Positions 54,033 through 62,794 are shown, numbered from the stretch's first letter. The stretch: DNA of 64,000 nt from an uncultured Aquimarina sp. (GCF_947500065.1 NZ_CANMQT010000004.1:186001-250000), one strand, 5' to 3'. The notes: generated by a model not told the origin, from the sequence alone. Numbers and translations: made by a program.

Positions 54033-54070
54033 AACATTTAAAAATTATTCGAATTATAATATTCATCAAT

Positions 54071-56938
54071 ATGAAAACAATCAAATTTTTAACCGTAATA
54101 CTTCTTATTTCTGGAGCATTAATTTCCTGCAAAAAAGAAGTTTCTACTAGCGCAGAAAGCACAGAGAACTCTGGTACCAAGGAATTTAAAGTGGATTATG
54201 AAAAATTTACCCTAAATAACGGATTGCAAGTTATTTTTCATATCGACCACTCTGATCCTGTTGTTGCAGTAGCATTAACCGCTCATGTAGGATCTGGGAG
54301 AGAAATAGAAGGAAGAACAGGTTTTGCGCATTTATTCGAACACTTATTATTCCTGGAATCAGAAAACTTAGGAAAAGGAGGACTTGATAAAATGAGTGCT
54401 CGTATCGGAGGATCAGGAGCTAATGGTTCTACCAGTAGAGATCGAACTAATTATTATCAAACAGTTCCTAAAGATGCCCTAGAAAAGATGATCTGGGCAG
54501 AAGCAGACAAACTTGGTTTCTTCATCAATACTGTTACAGATCCAGTTTTGGCAAAAGAAAAACAAGTAGTAAAAAATGAAAAACGCCAAAGCGTAGATAA
54601 TCGACCTTATGGACATGTATCTTATGTGATTGATAAAAATATGTTCCCAAAAGATCATCCATATAACTGGCAAGTAATAGGATCCCTAGAAGATCTTCAG
54701 AATGCTACATTACAAGACGTAAAAGATTTCTATAATAGGTGGTATGTTCCTAATAATGTAACCTTAACTATTGCAGGAGATTTTGATACTACTCAAGCTA
54801 AGGAATGGGTACATAAATATTTTGATGAGATCAAAAAAGGAGAAGATATTACGCCACTAGAAAAGAAGCCTGCCTCGTTAACTGAAACTAAGAAACTATA
54901 TTACGAAGATAATTTTGCTCGTCTTCCGCAACTTACTATGACGTGGCCGGCTGTGCATCAATATCATCAAGACTCTTATGCTCTTGAAGTACTATCCACC
55001 TATCTATCTGAAGGCAAAAAAGCACCTTTTAACAAAGTAATTGTAGAAGATAAACAATTAGCTCCCAATGTAACTATGTTTCATTATGGATCAGAATTAG
55101 CTGGTCAATTTCGAATGATCATTCGTGGATTCGAAAAAGTAAACCTAAATGATATAGATAAAGCAATACAAGAATCGTTTACTAAGTTCGAGGCTGAAGG
55201 GATTTCCAAAAAAGATCTTGATCGAATAAAAGCAGGACAAGAAACTAATTTCTATAATAGTTTATCTAGTGTAGTAGGAAAAGGATTTCAGTTAGCGCAA
55301 TATGAGATTTTCGCAGGAGATCCTGGCTTTATAAACCAGGATGTTAAAAATATACTTGCGGTAACAACTGAAGATGTAATGCGCGTATATAACCAATATA
55401 TCAAAGGGAAACATTATGTAGCTACTAGTTTTGTTCCTATTGGTCAAACGGATCTAATACTTAAAAACTCTACTTTAGCGGAAGTAGTAGAAGAAAAGAT
55501 TGTAGAAGGCGCAGAAGAGAACTTTGACTCAAGTATTGCTGCGACCTATGAAAAAACTCCATCCAGCTTCGATCGATCTATAGAACCGGCATATGGAGAA
55601 ACTCCAAAAGTTGCTATCCCAGAAGTATGGGAGGATACATTAACTTCTGGTATTGAGGTTTATGGAATTGAAAATGATGAAATACCATTAGTACAATTTA
55701 GAATGGATATTAGAGGTGGTTTATTGTTAGAAAATGTGGATAAAGTTGGGGTTTCTAATCTTTTGGCAGAATTGATGACTAAAGGAACTAAAAACAAAAC
55801 CGCTGAAGAATTAGAAAATGCAATAGAGAGTCTTGGCGCGATCTTAAATGTATATGCAACTGATGAAAATATTATTATTAGTGGAAGTACACTCTCTAAG
55901 AACTATGATAAAACGATAGCATTAATTAAGGAAATCCTACTAGAGCCTAGATGGGATGAAAAAGAGTTTGGATTAATTAAACAGAGTGTTACCAGCCAAA
56001 TACAACAACAACAAGCGAGCCCGAGAAGTATTGCATCTAATGAATATTCAAAACTAATATATGGAGCGGATCATATTCTCTCTCATAATAATTTAGGAAC
56101 AGAAGCTTCAATAAAGGAGATTACAATAGAAGATCTTAAGCAATACTACAATGAAAATATTTCTCCGTCTATAACCAAATTACATATTGCTGGTAATATA
56201 TCCAAAGATCAGGCAACTTCATCTCTTGCGGAGCTTAACAAAAACTGGTCACCGAAAGATGTTAGATTCCCAGAACTCAAAACTCCCGCGGCTCCAGAAA
56301 GATCTAAAGTATATTTCTATGACGTTCCAGATGCAAAGCAATCTATGTTACGTTTTGGATATCGAGCAATGGCCGCTACTGATAAAGATTATTATCCTGC
56401 GCGTATTATGAATTACCGATTAGGTGGTGGTGGATTTGCATCCCAACTTACTCAGCAACTAAGAGAAGGTAAAGGATATACATATGGTATAGGATCCGGT
56501 TTTTCGGGTGGCCCAACTCTCGGTTCTTTTAACATCTCTAGTGGAGTACGATCCAATGTAACTTATGAATCCACTAGTTTGGTAAAAGAAATACTAGAAA
56601 ACTATGGAAAAAACTATAACGAAAACGACTTGGAAATAACAAAAAGTTCCTTGATAAAGAGTAATGCCAGAGCTTCCGAAACTTTAGGAGCTAAATTAAA
56701 TATATTGTTCAATATCAGTACCTTAAAGTATCCTAAGGATTATATTACTAAACGAGAGGATGTAGTAAATAATATGACAGTCGAGGAAATTAAAAAACTA
56801 GCGAGTCAATATCTGGATCCTAATAAGATGATTTATCTTGTGGTAGGTGATGCCAAAACTCAAATGAAAAAACTAGAAGAGCTTGGATTTGGAACTCCAA
56901 TACTTCTAAATGAAAAAAACAAGGATGTTAAAGATTAA
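54071..56938 (+). CDS. M16 (insulinase/pitrilysin) family lipoprotein peptidase
   Basis: A 955-residue lipoprotein (lipobox SGALISC) with two M16 halves. The active N-terminal half carries H-x-x-E-H in FAHLFEHLLFLES and the downstream Glu in KEKQVVKNEKRQ-type text. The C-terminal half (LPRLDMRGGLLLENVDKVGV-like, GGGFASQLTQQLREGKGYTY) lacks the zinc motif but forms the second lobe, as in many bacterial pitrilysins. It is a periplasmic, membrane-anchored peptidase that cleaves small or unfolded peptides. It precedes the GTP cyclohydrolase-like gene by 11 bases. Confidence 0.93.
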   Translation: MKTIKFLTVILLISGALISCKKEVSTSAESTENSGTKEFKVDYEKFTLNNGLQVIFHIDHSDPVVAVALTAHVGSGREIEGRTGFAHLFEHLLFLESENLGKGGLDKMSARIGGSGANGSTSRDRTNYYQTVPKDALEKMIWAEADKLGFFINTVTDPVLAKEKQVVKNEKRQSVDNRPYGHVSYVIDKNMFPKDHPYNWQVIGSLEDLQNATLQDVKDFYNRWYVPNNVTLTIAGDFDTTQAKEWVHKYFDEIKKGEDITPLEKKPASLTETKKLYYEDNFARLPQLTMTWPAVHQYHQDSYALEVLSTYLSEGKKAPFNKVIVEDKQLAPNVTMFHYGSELAGQFRMIIRGFEKVNLNDIDKAIQESFTKFEAEGISKKDLDRIKAGQETNFYNSLSSVVGKGFQLAQYEIFAGDPGFINQDVKNILAVTTEDVMRVYNQYIKGKHYVATSFVPIGQTDLILKNSTLAEVVEEKIVEGAEENFDSSIAATYEKTPSSFDRSIEPAYGETPKVAIPEVWEDTLTSGIEVYGIENDEIPLVQFRMDIRGGLLLENVDKVGVSNLLAELMTKGTKNKTAEELENAIESLGAILNVYATDENIIISGSTLSKNYDKTIALIKEILLEPRWDEKEFGLIKQSVTSQIQQQQASPRSIASNEYSKLIYGADHILSHNNLGTEASIKEITIEDLKQYYNENISPSITKLHIAGNISKDQATSSLAELNKNWSPKDVRFPELKTPAAPERSKVYFYDVPDAKQSMLRFGYRAMAATDKDYYPARIMNYRLGGGGFASQLTQQLREGKGYTYGIGSGFSGGPTLGSFNISSGVRSNVTYESTSLVKEILENYGKNYNENDLEITKSSLIKSNARASETLGAKLNILFNISTLKYPKDYITKREDVVNNMTVEEIKKLASQYLDPNKMIYLVVGDAKTQMKKLEELGFGTPILLNEKNKDVKD

Positions 56939-56949
56939 AAAATAATACA

Positions 56950-57462
56950 GTGATAGTTAAACTTGCCGAGACTAATCTAAAAACAAAATTTGGGGAGTAT
57001 CGTGAAATTTTATTTTATGATGGCCAGAAAGAATCCTTTGCATTGATCATGGGTGATATTAAAGGAGAGGAAAATGTATTATGTAGAGTACATTCTTCTT
57101 GCATTTTTGCTCATCATTTTAATAGCATTGAATGTGATTGTAGAGAACAGATGGAGATTTCTCAGCAACTCATCAAAAAAGAAGGTAAAGGAATTATCGT
57201 TTGGTTAGATCAAGAAGGCAAGTCCAATGGACATCTTGCGTTACTTAAAAGTATTGAACATAAAAACAGAGGACTGTCACAAGCGGAATCTTATAAAGCA
57301 GCAGGTTTTAAAAAAGATGCAAGAGATTTTTCTCCTGCTGCTAAAATTTTAAAGGAGTTAGAAGTAACTTCTATCCGTATGTTAACCAATAATCCAAAAA
57401 AAGTATCCACCTTAAGTGAACTAGGTATTAAAGTTACTGGCACCCAACCTACGGTTTTATAA
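56950..57462 (+). CDS. GTP cyclohydrolase II (RibA)-like protein lacking active-site motifs
   Basis: A 170-residue protein that starts at GTG, 11 bases after the M16 gene. It is homologous to RibA. The zinc cysteines are kept (SSCIFAHHFNSIECDC), as is the P-x2-RDF and the end LTNNPKKVSTLSELGI. However the canonical R-Q-E-G-R-G-I-G-L loop reads DQEGKSNGHLALL, and the catalytic Tyr region has Leu at its place by my reading. Standard GTP hydrolysis to a riboflavin precursor is therefore doubtful; another pterin or nucleotide substrate, or a dead enzyme, is possible. Its length is near that of a single RibA domain. Confidence 0.85.
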   Translation: MIVKLAETNLKTKFGEYREILFYDGQKESFALIMGDIKGEENVLCRVHSSCIFAHHFNSIECDCREQMEISQQLIKKEGKGIIVWLDQEGKSNGHLALLKSIEHKNRGLSQAESYKAAGFKKDARDFSPAAKILKELEVTSIRMLTNNPKKVSTLSELGIKVTGTQPTVL

Positions 57463-58208
57463 TACAATCTACCTTAGATATTTGGAATTTTGATAAGGCT
57501 TTAAAATTAAAATAGTGGTGTTTAAAACAATATAAGGATAGAATTGTTTTTCAAAATACATCAAGCTGGTTTCAAAACATCTGAATTACTATTCTAAAAG
57601 AGAGGTCTTATGAATACCTTAATTACATGTATTCTACAAGTTTATATGATGAACTATTATGCCTAAATTAAAATAGGTATGACAACATTAAACAGGTATA
57701 TATGACTGAAATTTATAATTCTTATTTCAATAAATATCCAACTATAAAGCATTAATATCTCCAAATCATAACGTTTACTGAATACTAAGAATAAGAACTA
57801 TGTAAAGGGTTATTTATTTAAATAAATAAATGAATCAACTCTGTAGTTTTTATTAAATTATTCTTACTAAAAACACTATTACAATAAAATATTCTCAAAA
57901 CAAACATTCATATACGCTCCAATGTTACCAAATCGTTAATTTGACTAGTATTTCATTTTTATCTTATTTTTAATATTAACCTCCAAAAATTACATATAAT
58001 CTATTGATTTGTTTCAATAAGATGTCATATACGTAAACTTCTCTCATATTTATTAAACAATAAGCACCAGACACATACCCAAAACCCTTACATACAAGGG
58101 GTTGTTAAGATATTTTTAAGAGTTTGAATTGTTTTTTTAGATACATTTGCACCCGTTTTAAAAAAATAAAGAAAAATTTAAACAAACTCATAATTAACTT
58201 TTATTAAA
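57463..58208. other. Long intergenic region upstream of the lipoprotein pair
   Basis: 746 bases, no gene seen. The part from about 57919 resembles the DNA near 61851-62096 in order and spacing, ending in nearly the same promoter box. It contains no strong hairpin. Confidence 0.55.
58142..58155 (+). promoter_or_regulatory. Promoter -7 box TACATTTG with CACCCG extension
   Basis: TACATTTG (58142-58149) fits the Bacteroidetes consensus exactly and is followed by CACCCG. A similar box with the same extension, TACTTTTG plus CGCCCG, is at 62083-62096. A TTTG at 58123-58126 is a candidate -33, although the gap is shorter than usual. It lies about 60 bases before the first lipoprotein ATG. Confidence 0.7.
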
Positions 58209-58361
58209 ATGATCAAAAAAATTACAATTTTATCTATGCTTATTATTGCTTTTGCATCATGTGAAAGTACATCTGTAGAAGACGAGATATTAGAAACAGA
58301 AAGTGACAAACCAGAAGTTATCGATATTTATGAAGATGACAGTCACGGTTTAGGAAACTAA
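58209..58361 (+). CDS. Small acidic lipoprotein (50 aa), first of a tandem pair
   Basis: An ATG at 58209 opens a 50-codon frame with a lipoprotein signal peptide (MIKKITILSMLIIAFASC, Cys near residue 18). The mature 33-residue tail is strongly acidic (VEDEILETESDKPEVIDIYE ending HGLGN). It is followed 48 bases later by a similar gene with the same design, which supports coding. Small size explains why automated calls skip it. Probably outer-membrane or periplasmic. No function is known; a role as a short peptide in the envelope can be inferred only from the lipobox. Confidence 0.7.
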   Translation: MIKKITILSMLIIAFASCESTSVEDEILETESDKPEVIDIYEDDSHGLGN

Positions 58362-58409
58362 AATTTAAAATACCCTCAAAATAAAATTAAAACATTAAAA
58401 TAAATAAAA

Positions 58410-58565
58410 ATGAAAAAAATTACATTCCTATTAGTATTAGCAGTAGCTACAGCATTCGTTTCTTGTGAAAATGAATCTATTAATGACGAAATAGTTAACG
58501 AAGAGATCAATACTAATGACACAGAAGAAGAAGATGGTGAAGAGATCGGAATAGGTAATGAATAA
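58410..58565 (+). CDS. Small acidic lipoprotein (51 aa), second of a tandem pair
   Basis: A 51-residue lipoprotein frame (MKKITFLLVLAVATAFVSC) with a very acidic tail (NDEIVNEEINTNDTEEEDGE, ending EIGIGNE). Start, signal length and Gly-Asn end match the upstream gene, so they are tandem paralogs. The second has no promoter of its own by eye and likely shares the one at 58142. It is followed by a strong terminator 58 bases downstream. Function unknown. Confidence 0.72.
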   Translation: MKKITFLLVLAVATAFVSCENESINDEIVNEEINTNDTEEEDGEEIGIGNE

Positions 58566-58622
58566 TTACTAAAAATCTCTTTTATAGATTAGAATTAGCA
58601 AATAAGAGTATATCTTATTTTG

Positions 58623-58652
58623 AAGGGAAAGTCAAAACGACTTTCCCTTTTT
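58623..58652 (+). terminator. Intrinsic terminator of the small-lipoprotein pair
   Basis: AAGGGAAAGTC and GACTTTCCCTT form an 11-bp perfect stem with a 5-base loop, followed by a T-rich tract. Confidence 0.9.
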
Positions 58653-58717
58653 ATTTGTATTATTATAAACTCATTAAAGAAAACATGTAGATAGAATAAA
58701 TAAACTAAAAAAGGATT

Positions 58718-59341
58718 ATGGAATTAACATCTTTTTATGGCAATCTTCTTTATCAAACGGATCAATATCCTATGATAAAAACTCACTTAACCAAAATTGC
58801 AGATCGCATGTTAGAGGGTGCACATAATAATCTGAATTTTATTCTTCAGGAAATAAATAATTACCATCCGGATTATCTAGGAACACCTATAGAAACATTG
58901 AAAAAAAACAAGTTTACTATAAAAGATTGTCGGGCAACCGTTGCTAACGAATACGGCTTTAAGAATTGGCAGATCGTTGAACAACTAAAAGATCATTACG
59001 ATCAGAGTTTTGAGAAGGCTGTCAACTTCCTTATAAATGGTGAATTCGAAGCGTTAAAAAAAATAATCAAAGCCAATCCTCAATTAACTACCAAAAAATC
59101 AAAATATGGTCATCAGGCAACGTTATTGCATTACACAGCTAGTAATGGTGTAGAAATGTGGCGACAAAAAGTTCCGGCAAACCTGCCTGAAATGACACGA
59201 TTTTTGATTAAACAAGGGGCAGACCTTAATGCTCTAATGAATGTATATGGAGGCCAATTCAACACCCTATCATTGCTAAAATCAAGTGCCCATCCATTTG
59301 AGGCAGGTATTGGAGAAGAGATGATTCGTATATTAGAATAG
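58718..59341 (+). CDS. Ankyrin-repeat protein
   Basis: A 207-residue cytoplasmic protein. The N-terminal half is helical (FYGNLLYQTDQYPMIKTHLT, RATVANEYGFKNWQIVEQL), and the second half contains ankyrin-type repeats: FEKAVNFLINGEFEALKKII with NPQLTTKKSKYGHQATLLHY, then MTRFLIKQGADLNALMNVYG. Two to three repeats are clear. It may bind a protein partner. The gene is downstream of the small-lipoprotein terminator and precedes the AraC gene by 21 bases. Confidence 0.8.
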   Translation: MELTSFYGNLLYQTDQYPMIKTHLTKIADRMLEGAHNNLNFILQEINNYHPDYLGTPIETLKKNKFTIKDCRATVANEYGFKNWQIVEQLKDHYDQSFEKAVNFLINGEFEALKKIIKANPQLTTKKSKYGHQATLLHYTASNGVEMWRQKVPANLPEMTRFLIKQGADLNALMNVYGGQFNTLSLLKSSAHPFEAGIGEEMIRILE

Positions 59342-59362
59342 AATTTATAATAACATCCATAT

Positions 59363-60223
59363 ATGACCTCCATAAAAACATATAAGTTATCAGATGAAAT
59401 GGAAAATCAAATCCTTTTTGAGATCAAAAAAATGGAGGATATTTATGATAAAAAAAGAGGCGAAATCGATACGCCACATCGGCATGATTTCTATATCATA
59501 ATTTTAGTTTCTAAAGCCAAGGGAACTCACATAATAGATTTTAATAAATTTTTGCTTGAAGATCATCAAGTTTTTTTTCTAAGCCCAGGACAAGTTCATC
59601 AAATTAAGGAAGAACAAAAATCTTATGGTTGGGTAATTACATTTTCTAGACAATTTCTTGTCAAGAATAATATTGACTATCGCTTTATTGAAGACATCAA
59701 TTTATTTCAGGATTATGGCAACAGCCCTCCTCTTCCGTTAAATGACGAACAATTAAAAGAATTGAACACCTACAGTACTCAAATTTTTGACACCTATTAT
59801 TCTGATACAAAATTCAAATTAGAAGCAGTTGGTGCCTTACTAAAGCTTTTTCTAATTTATAGTAATAATATTTGCAATACACACACAAAAGATCCTCAAC
59901 AATTACAAGTAGGTTCTATCATTTTAAAAGAATACAAAAAACTAGTAGAAGAACACTTTTTTGATTGGCACAAAGTACATCAATATGCAGAAGCGTTGCA
60001 TGTAACGCCAGATCACCTAAACAGAACTATAAAATCTCTAATTGGAAAAACTGCTAAAGAGTATTTACAATCTAGAATTATTGTCGCTGCAAAAAGACTT
60101 TTGAGTTTTTCTGATAAAACCACTAAAGAAATAGGATATGAATTAGGATTTACTGAGCCTGCCAATTTTAGTAATTTCTTTAAAAAATGTACAAGTTCCC
60201 CTCCTTCTCAGTTTAGAAAATAA
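59363..60223 (+). CDS. AraC family transcriptional regulator
   Basis: A 286-residue regulator. The N-terminal half is a cupin-type sensor (HRHDFYIIILVSKAKGTHII, VFFLSPGQVHQIKEEQKSYG), and the C-terminal 100 residues are an AraC double helix-turn-helix: KVHQYAEALHVTPDHLNRTI and KEIGYELGFTEPANFSNFFK, ending SSPPSQFRK. This is the usual order. The next genes are pirin and a nitroreductase on the same strand, probably its targets. The effector is not known; pirin-associated regulators in other bacteria respond to aromatic or oxidative stress. Confidence 0.93.
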   Translation: MTSIKTYKLSDEMENQILFEIKKMEDIYDKKRGEIDTPHRHDFYIIILVSKAKGTHIIDFNKFLLEDHQVFFLSPGQVHQIKEEQKSYGWVITFSRQFLVKNNIDYRFIEDINLFQDYGNSPPLPLNDEQLKELNTYSTQIFDTYYSDTKFKLEAVGALLKLFLIYSNNICNTHTKDPQQLQVGSIILKEYKKLVEEHFFDWHKVHQYAEALHVTPDHLNRTIKSLIGKTAKEYLQSRIIVAAKRLLSFSDKTTKEIGYELGFTEPANFSNFFKKCTSSPPSQFRK

Positions 60224-60322
60224 TACCATATCGGATTTTTATAACATTCTCCCGTATTATCATATTTTAGATCGTTATCTAAAAACCCAACTTTGTATTA
60301 AATTATAAAGAAAGGAAATATT

Positions 60323-61036
60323 ATGAAAACGATAATGCATAAATCAGATACCAGAGGGAATGCCAATTTTGGATGGTTGAACTCGTATCATTCTTTTAGT
60401 TTCGGGAATTACTACAATCCAGAGAGAATGAATTTTGGAGCATTGAGAGTGCTTAATGATGATACAGTATCATCAGGCAAAGGATTTGGAAAACATCCAC
60501 ATGATAATATGGAAATTATATCCATACCTCTAGAGGGTGATCTAGAACATGAGGACAGTATGGGTAATACCGCAGTGATTAAGCAAGGAGATGTACAGGT
60601 GATGAGTGCTGGAACAGGTATTTTTCACAGTGAGTATAATAAAAACTCAGATAAAGAAGTAAAGTTTCTACAAATCTGGATAACTCCTGATAAAAAGAAT
60701 GTATCGCCCAGATATGATCAGATCAGTATAGATGATAAAAATCTTAAAAACAACTTACATCAAATCATATCGCCTAATGCAAACGATACTGGAGTTTGGC
60801 TTCATCAAAACGCCTGGTTTCATCTAGGTAATCTGGAAAATGAAAACACGCAGACTTATACGCTAAAAGACAAAAAAAATGGTGTATATGCTTTTCTTCT
60901 CGAAGGCAATGTATCTATTGAAGATCAAGTAATGGAGCAAAGAGATGGATTAGGTATTTGGGATGTTGAACAAATTAAAATCAAATCAAATGGTTCTTCT
61001 AAAATATTATTAATAGAAGTACCTATTACACTATAA
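60323..61036 (+). CDS. Pirin family protein (quercetinase-type cupin)
   Basis: A 237-residue bicupin of the pirin family. The metal-binding motif is present: FGKHPHDNMEIISIPLEGDL and MSAGTGIFHSEYN, giving His, His, His and Glu ligands in the N-terminal cupin. The opening SFSFGNYYNPERMNFGALRV is diagnostic. Several bacterial pirins have quercetin 2,3-dioxygenase activity; others regulate transcription or redox enzymes. The C-terminal cupin is less conserved. It is 99 bases after the AraC gene and 11 bases before the nitroreductase gene. Confidence 0.94.
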   Translation: MKTIMHKSDTRGNANFGWLNSYHSFSFGNYYNPERMNFGALRVLNDDTVSSGKGFGKHPHDNMEIISIPLEGDLEHEDSMGNTAVIKQGDVQVMSAGTGIFHSEYNKNSDKEVKFLQIWITPDKKNVSPRYDQISIDDKNLKNNLHQIISPNANDTGVWLHQNAWFHLGNLENENTQTYTLKDKKNGVYAFLLEGNVSIEDQVMEQRDGLGIWDVEQIKIKSNGSSKILLIEVPITL

Positions 61037-61047
61037 ATCGTACACAT

Positions 61048-61677
61048 ATGCAACTATTAAAAAACTTAGCATGGCGTTATGCCACTAAAAAATTTGATTC
61101 GAAAAAAAGAATTTCAGAATCTGATCTTGAAAAAATAAAAGAAGCCATTTCATTATCTGCATCCTCTTATGGATTACAGACGTACAAAGTTTTAATTATA
61201 GAAGATACAGAGATTCGCAAAAGATTACAACCAAAATCCTGGGGGCAATCCCAAATCGTAGATGCTTCGCAATTAATTGTATTTTGTAATTATACAAAAG
61301 TAGAAGAAAACGTAATCGATGACTATCTAAAATTAAAAGCTGATATACAAGAATTAAATATTGATGATCTAAAAGGTTATGGTGATTTTATGAAATCAAA
61401 AATTTTAGAACTTACAGATAATGCTACAAAAAATTGGACTTCAAAACAAGCATACATTGGTTTAGCAAACCTGCTTGTAGCATGTGCAGAACTTAAGATT
61501 GATGCTTGTCCAATGGAAGGTTTTGAGCCAGAAGCATATGATGAAATATTGGGATTATCAGAAAAAGGACTTTCTGTAGCGGTTATTGCCACTATTGGAT
61601 ATCGTTCTGAAGAAGATTTGACTCAGCATAGTAGGAAAGTTCGCAAACCTATCAACAAATTGTTTGAAACTATCTAA
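61048..61677 (+). CDS. NAD(P)H-dependent nitroreductase-family oxidoreductase
   Basis: A 209-residue FMN reductase of the NfsB/NfnB-like nitroreductase family. Visible parts are the N-terminal LAWRYATKKFDSKKRI (FMN phosphate-binding Arg/Thr region), ISLSASSYGLQTYKVLI, the dimer segment SKQAYIGLANLLVACAELKI, DACPMEGFEPEAYDEILG and the C-terminal VAVIATIGYRSEEDL. It reduces quinones, nitroaromatics or flavins in the family at large. Cotranscription with pirin is likely from the 11-base gap. A hairpin follows at 61699. Confidence 0.93.
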   Translation: MQLLKNLAWRYATKKFDSKKRISESDLEKIKEAISLSASSYGLQTYKVLIIEDTEIRKRLQPKSWGQSQIVDASQLIVFCNYTKVEENVIDDYLKLKADIQELNIDDLKGYGDFMKSKILELTDNATKNWTSKQAYIGLANLLVACAELKIDACPMEGFEPEAYDEILGLSEKGLSVAVIATIGYRSEEDLTQHSRKVRKPINKLFETI

Positions 61678-61698
61678 GATAATTTTTTAGAATATTAA

Positions 61699-61740
61699 TA
61701 AAAGAGGTTTGGTTTTATAAAAATCAAACCTCCTCTTTAT
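61699..61740 (+). terminator. Terminator-like hairpin after the nitroreductase gene
   Basis: AAAGAGGTTTGG and CAAACCTCCTCTTT form a stem with small bulges around a central TTTT/AAAA part. The following T tract is weak. It ends about 63 bases after the stop codon. Confidence 0.65.
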
Positions 61741-62082
61741 ATAACAAAGTATTTAGAAACGCCTCTATCTATTCAATCATTAAAAATAAAACTTTAAACT
61801 ATAATGCATATTTCATTTTTCCTTGATGAATATCCAATGATTTGAACACCTCAATATTACCAAATTGTTAAGTTTGCTGTTTTTTGAATAAAAATGTAAA
61901 TGAATATATCTCAATAAAATTCCAAAAACAATACATTCAAATAGCTGTTTTTTTTATTAAACTAATAATACCTCAGCCCTCTCCTTTTCATCACTGCGAA
62001 AATCTCATGTCTACTTTTCTAACAATTAGAAAAGCGCGATTAATCCTACTACAAACTTGAAGTTTTGTATCTCTTTTTTAAA

Positions 62083-62096
62083 TACTTTTGCGCCCG
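62083..62096 (+). promoter_or_regulatory. Promoter -7 box TACTTTTG with CGCCCG extension
   Basis: TACTTTTG fits TAnnTTTG and is followed by CGCCCG, nearly identical to the box at 58142. No gene follows; the next hairpin is at 62216, about 120 bases on. Confidence 0.65.
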
Positions 62097-62247
62097 AATA
62101 AAATTAAATAAAAAAAAACGCGTTTAATATAAAACTGTGTCCCCTTAATAAAATAAAGACATAAAGTTCTCTTATAAATAGAATTAGCCAAAAAATCTAA
62201 AAGAGTATTACGCACAAATCGAGGATTATTAATAATCCTCGATTTTT
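62097..62247 (+). ncRNA. Putative short transcript or decayed lipoprotein unit without a reading frame
   Basis: Between the -7 box at 62083 and the terminator at 62216-62245 there is no ATG-started frame. The stretch 62167-62208 resembles 58576-58611, the 3' untranslated part of the lipoprotein pair (CTCTT ... GAATTAGC ... AAGAGTAT). So this seems to be a second copy of that unit from which the coding part is missing. It may still be transcribed as a roughly 140-base RNA. Whether it has a function is unknown. Confidence 0.45.
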
Positions 62248-62250
62248 TTT
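62216..62250 (+). terminator. Strong intrinsic terminator of the ORF-less unit
   Basis: AAATCGAGGATTATT and its exact reverse complement form a 30-base palindrome, in practice a 12- to 13-bp stem with a small loop, followed by T8-9. It is 37 bases before the next gene and so belongs to an upstream transcript. Confidence 0.88.
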
Positions 62251-62287
62251 TATCTTTAAAGTCAAGTGGAATTCAATTATCCCAAAT

Positions 62288-62794
62288 ATGACTAAACTCA
62301 GTATTTTTTTTCTTCTACTCCTTTACGCATCGACTCCAACGTCTGCACAAAAAAACGTAGACCATAAATATGCAGAATTTAATTTTTGGATTGGCGAATG
62401 GGATGTCTATAAACACGGAACAGATACTATTGTTGGTAAAAGTAAAATTGAAGCTATTATTGATGATAAAGTAATAAAAGAAACATATCGTTCTACTACC
62501 TCTAAATACTACGGAACTAGCTTAAATAAATACAATTCTAGAACAGATCAATGGGAGCAATTCTGGGTGGACAATTCTGGTTTAACATTACACATCCAAG
62601 GGAATATTGAGAATGGAGCCATGGTATTACAAAATGAAATTAATACGGATAAAAGTACATCATTAGCTAACAAAATATCCTGGCAGAAAAACCCTGATAA
62701 TACGGTAAGACAAACTTGGCAACAAAGCACAGATAAAGGTAAAACATGGAAAACGGTCTTTGATGGAGATTACAAACCGATTACAACCGATTAA
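62288..62794 (+). CDS. Exported DUF1579-like protein
   Basis: A 168-residue protein with a signal peptide (MTKLSIFFLLLLYASTPTSAQ). The mature part starts FNFWIGEWDVYKHGTDTI, the DUF1579-type beginning, followed by strands KSKIEAIIDDKVIKETYRS, the WEQFWVDNSGLTLHIQGN sequence and a repeated IS-W-QKNPDN-type end (ISWQKNPDNTVRQTWQQST). It is a small beta-barrel or lipocalin-like fold with probable small-molecule binding. Its stop codon overlaps that of the converging rimO. Confidence 0.82.
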   Translation: MTKLSIFFLLLLYASTPTSAQKNVDHKYAEFNFWIGEWDVYKHGTDTIVGKSKIEAIIDDKVIKETYRSTTSKYYGTSLNKYNSRTDQWEQFWVDNSGLTLHIQGNIENGAMVLQNEINTDKSTSLANKISWQKNPDNTVRQTWQQSTDKGKTWKTVFDGDYKPITTD

